DNA from: Streptomyces sp. NBRC 109706
GTDB taxonomy: Bacteria > Actinomycetota > Actinomycetes > Streptomycetales > Streptomycetaceae
NCBI RefSeq assembly: GCF_000974485.1
Contig: NZ_BBOM01000004.1
Coordinates: 1,054,001 to 1,118,000 of the forward strand
Direction of reading: 5' to 3'
DNA: 64,000 nt
The translations under genes and the position numbers were made by a program. Numbering within the stretch: position 1 is the stretch's first letter; every line of letters starts with the position of its first letter. Below the pieces are notes generated by a model. That model did no database searches. It was given only the letters and a program-made list of their open reading frames with translations, and was not told where the DNA came from. Shown here piece after piece: positions 61,920 through 64,000 of this stretch.

Positions 61920-61961
61920 CGCAAGGGCCGGGTGCGGCATCCGTCGCACCCGGCCCTTGCG
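61920..61961 (+). terminator. Long perfect hairpin between khpA and rimM
   Basis: A 17-bp stem with no mismatch (61920-61936 with 61945-61961) and 8-nt loop GCATCCGT. It may terminate or attenuate between rpsP-khpA and rimM-trmD; no U-run follows. Confidence 0.7.
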
Positions 61962-62032
61962 TCTCCCGGCCGTCGACGACCGGCCGCGCGCCGGTGCCGG
62001 GAGTCAACCAACCACCGAGGAGCGGAAGCACT

Positions 62033-62584
62033 GTGCAGCTGGTCGTCGCCCGGGTGGGCCGGGCCCATGGCATCAAGGGCGAGGTCACCGTCGAGGTACG
62101 CACGGACGAGCCCGAACTGCGGCTGGCGCCCGGGCAGGTGCTGGCCACCGAGCCGCCCGAGGCGGGCCCGCTGACCATCGAGAGCGGACGGGTGCACAGC
62201 GGACGGCTGCTGCTGCGCTTCGCCGGCGTCGCCGGACGTGACGCGGCCGAGGCGCTGCGGAACACGCTGCTGGTCGCCGAGGTCGATCCGGAGCAGCGCC
62301 CCGACGACCCCGAGGAGTTCTACGACCACCAACTGATCGGCCTCGACGTGGTCACCACCGGGGGCGAGCCGATCGGCGAGGTGCGGGAGATGGCCCATCT
62401 GCCCGCCCAGGACCTGCTGGTGGTGGCCAGGCCGGACGGCGGCGAGGTGTTCGTGCCCTTTGTCGAGGCCATCGTGCCGACCATCGACATCGAGCGGCGG
62501 CGCGTGGTCGTCGACCCCCCGCCGGGGCTGCTCGACGACGCGGCGGACGACTCCGGGGGTGCTTCCGCCGAGGCCGGCTCATGA
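62033..62584 (+). CDS. rimM: Ribosome maturation factor RimM
   Basis: 183 residues: [34 protein letters not shown] at the N-terminal barrel, [24 protein letters not shown] at the PRC-barrel and [23 protein letters not shown]. Assists 30S head assembly with S19. GTG 62033 fits the family start. It overlaps trmD by 4 bp. Confidence 0.95.
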   Translation: MQLVVARVGRAHGIKGEVTVEVRTDEPELRLAPGQVLATEPPEAGPLTIESGRVHSGRLLLRFAGVAGRDAAEALRNTLLVAEVDPEQRPDDPEEFYDHQLIGLDVVTTGGEPIGEVREMAHLPAQDLLVVARPDGGEVFVPFVEAIVPTIDIERRRVVVDPPPGLLDDAADDSGGASAEAGS

Positions 62585-63390
62585 GGCTGGACGTCATCAC
62601 GATCTTCCCCGAGTACCTGGAGCCGCTGAACGTCTCCCTGGTCGGCAAGGCGCGCGCCAGGGGACAGCTCGACGTCCGGGTGCACGACCTCCGTTCCTGG
62701 ACCCATGACCGCCACCACACCGTCGACGACACCCCCTACGGCGGCGGCCCCGGCATGGTGATGAAGCCCGAGCCCTGGGGCGAGGCGCTGGACGCGGTGC
62801 TCGCCTCGGGCGAGGGCCGGCCGGTGATCATCGTCCCGACGCCCAGCGGCCGCCCGTTCACCCAGGAGCTGGCGGTGGCCCTGGCCGACGAGCCCTGGCT
62901 GGTCTTCACCCCCGCCCGCTACGAGGGCATCGACCGGCGGGTGATCGACGAGTACGCCGACCGCCTCGATGTGCGGGAGGTCTCCATCGGGGACTACGTC
63001 CTGGCCGGTGGCGAGGCGCCGGTGCTGGTGATGGTCGAGGCCGTGGCCCGGCTGCTCCCCGGGGTGCTGGGCAACGCCGCCTCGCATCGGGACGACTCCT
63101 TCGCGCCGGGGGAGATGGCCGAGCTGCTGGAGGGCCCGGTCTTCACCAAGCCGCCCGAATGGCGCGGCCGGACGGTGCCCGAGGTGCTCAGCAGCGGCCA
63201 CCACGGGCGGATCGCCCGCTGGCGCCGTGACGAGGCGCTGCGCCGCACCAGCGCCAACCGGCCGGATCTGATCGCCGGTTGCGCCGCCGGGACGTTCGAC
63301 CGGCAGGATCGGGAGACGCTGGCCGAGCTGGGCTGGGAGCCGGGGCCCGATGGCCGATTTTGTCGGGTGTCCCCGGCCGTGGAAGAATAG
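62581..63390 (+). CDS. trmD: tRNA (guanine37-N1)-methyltransferase
   Basis: SPOUT methyltransferase that prevents frameshifting at tRNAs with G36-G37. 269 residues: [55 protein letters not shown] and the knot [20 protein letters not shown]. It overlaps rimM as ATGA. A possible rplS promoter lies in its 3' end. Confidence 0.96.
   Translation: MRLDVITIFPEYLEPLNVSLVGKARARGQLDVRVHDLRSWTHDRHHTVDDTPYGGGPGMVMKPEPWGEALDAVLASGEGRPVIIVPTPSGRPFTQELAVALADEPWLVFTPARYEGIDRRVIDEYADRLDVREVSIGDYVLAGGEAPVLVMVEAVARLLPGVLGNAASHRDDSFAPGEMAELLEGPVFTKPPEWRGRTVPEVLSSGHHGRIARWRRDEALRRTSANRPDLIAGCAAGTFDRQDRETLAELGWEPGPDGRFCRVSPAVEE
63360..63388 (+). promoter_or_regulatory. Candidate rplS promoter
   Basis: TTGTCG (63360-63365), a 17-nt spacer, AAGAAT (63383-63388), overlapping the end of trmD and 136 nt before rplS. 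Confidence 0.4.
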
Positions 63391-63524
63391 GCCGCTGGCT
63401 CACGCCAGGCGCGCGACCCCGCCACAGGGGGACCAACGCCGCCGAGCGCGTCCGGGCCGCACCCACCCGTCATCTCGAACGTTCCGCCGATGACCTGTGG
63501 CATCGACGAGGAAAGCAGCAGACC

Positions 63525-63872
63525 ATGAACCTCCTGGACAGCATCGACAGCGCATCGCTGCGCGAGGACGTGCCGAACTTCCGGCCGGGGGACACCGTCA
63601 ACGTCCACGTCCGCGTCATCGAGGGAAACCGCTCCCGGGTGCAGCAGTTCAAGGGCGTGGTCATCCGCCGCCAGGGTTCCGGCGTCCGGGAGACCTTCAC
63701 GGTCCGCAAGATCAGCTTTGGCGTGGGCGTCGAGCGCACCTTCCCGGTGCACACCCCGGTCGCGGAGAAGATCGAGGTCGTGACCCGCGGTGACGTCCGC
63801 CGCGCCAAGCTCTACTACCTGCGCAACCTTCGGGGCAAGGCCGCGAAGATCAAGGAGAAGCGGGAGAACTGA
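63525..63872 (+). CDS. rplS: 50S ribosomal protein L19
   Basis: 115 residues: [64 protein letters not shown] and the basic end [24 protein letters not shown]. The ATG at 63525 follows GAGGAAAG. Full length. Confidence 0.97.
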   Translation: MNLLDSIDSASLREDVPNFRPGDTVNVHVRVIEGNRSRVQQFKGVVIRRQGSGVRETFTVRKISFGVGVERTFPVHTPVAEKIEVVTRGDVRRAKLYYLRNLRGKAAKIKEKREN

Positions 63873-63886
63873 GCCGCCCGGGCGGC
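63873..63886 (+). terminator. Short palindrome after rplS
   Basis: GCCGCCCGGGCGGC, a perfect palindrome in the bases following the rplS stop; as RNA it forms a 6-bp stem at most. Confidence 0.4.
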
Positions 63887-63890
63887 CGGT

Positions 63891-63902
63891 TAGCATCTCC
63901 GC
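63891..63902 (+). promoter_or_regulatory. -10 of the signal peptidase-like gene
   Basis: TAGCAT at 63891-63896 ends 6 nt before the GTG at 63903; leaderless start likely. Confidence 0.4.
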
Positions 63903-64000
63903 GTGACCGACTCCGACGCGGCAGAACCCCCGGCAGAGCCCGCAGCAGAACGCTCCGAGCGCGACCAGTCCTCCGACCCGCCAAGGGCCAGGAGGCGTTG
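63903..64000 (+). CDS. N-terminal fragment of a probable signal peptidase I (runs off the window)
   Basis: Only 32 residues are visible: MTDSDAAEPPAEPAAERSERDQSSDPPRARRR. The acidic, Pro/Ala-rich start followed by a basic patch fits the cytosolic N terminus of Streptomyces type I signal peptidases, which are encoded directly after rplS in this genus. Identification rests mainly on position. Confidence 0.55.
   Translation, partial: MTDSDAAEPPAEPAAERSERDQSSDPPRARRR

Overview
The window is chromosomal core DNA from a high-GC actinobacterium, almost certainly Streptomyces or a close relative in Streptomycetaceae. Evidence: third codon positions are nearly all G or C; GTG and TTG starts are frequent; -10 elements are of the TAGGGT/TAGGCT type; there are two tandem conservon (cvn) operons; and genes typical of this group are present (NdgR, NsdA, AccB/AccE, a lysine-rich-tailed HU protein, a PII/AmtB/GlnD operon). 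The gene order (leuB, ilvE, cimA, accB-accE, cvn x2, gltX, tRNAs, ndgR-leuCD, hup, gpsA-ddl, thiL-thiD, recG, rnc-mutM, smc, ftsY, nsdA, amtB-glnK-glnD, ffh, rpsP-rimM-trmD-rplS, signal peptidase) matches, as far as I recall, the conserved arm-proximal core of Streptomyces chromosomes. I see no insertion sequence, prophage or CRISPR array.

Layout. 1-6.6 kb: branched-chain amino acid genes (leuB, ilvE, cimA), then acyl-CoA carboxylase accB-accE. cimA is preceded by an apparent transcription attenuator: a 10-codon leader peptide with two adjacent ATT isoleucine codons, competing hairpins, and an intrinsic terminator. 6.6-17.5 kb: a small unknown gene with a repeated ANPRRT motif, then two tandem conservons (CvnA sensor-kinase-like, CvnB roadblock, CvnC DUF742, CvnD Ras-like GTPase) sharing tracts of identical DNA. 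17.7-20.4 kb: FAH-family hydrolase, gltX, and tRNA-Gln plus two tRNA-Glu. 20.4-24.7 kb: a divergent MerR regulator/DUF4188 pair with tandem operators, then ndgR divergent from leuC-leuD. 24.8-30.7 kb: small conserved gene, hupS, cofC/fbiD, plsC-gpsA-ddl, a lipoprotein and a stand-alone Lrp-type ligand-binding domain. 30.9-43.2 kb: thiamine genes, rpmB, a DhaL/FakA-like protein, recG, rsmD-coaD, a coiled-coil protein, and yceD-rpmF-rnc-mutM. 43.2-50.9 kb: secreted CAP protein, acylphosphatase, smc, ftsY and a Prim-Pol protein. 51.2-57.2 kb: nsdA, then amtB-glnK-glnD behind a sequence that fits a GlnR box. 57.3-64 kb: ffh, a eukaryote/archaea-type prolyl-tRNA synthetase, a HEAVH zinc protein, rpsP-khpA-rimM-trmD-rplS, and the first codons of a signal peptidase-like gene.

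Functional themes. Leucine, isoleucine and valine synthesis is controlled at three visible levels: attenuation (cimA), an IclR-family regulator (NdgR at leuCD) and probably leaderless promoters (leuB). Nitrogen assimilation (amtB-glnK-glnD) and the SRP pathway (ffh, ftsY) lie close together. Many genes here have a -10 hexamer only 6-8 nt before the start codon, implying leaderless mRNAs. All assignments come from reading the sequence and from family knowledge; no database search was run.
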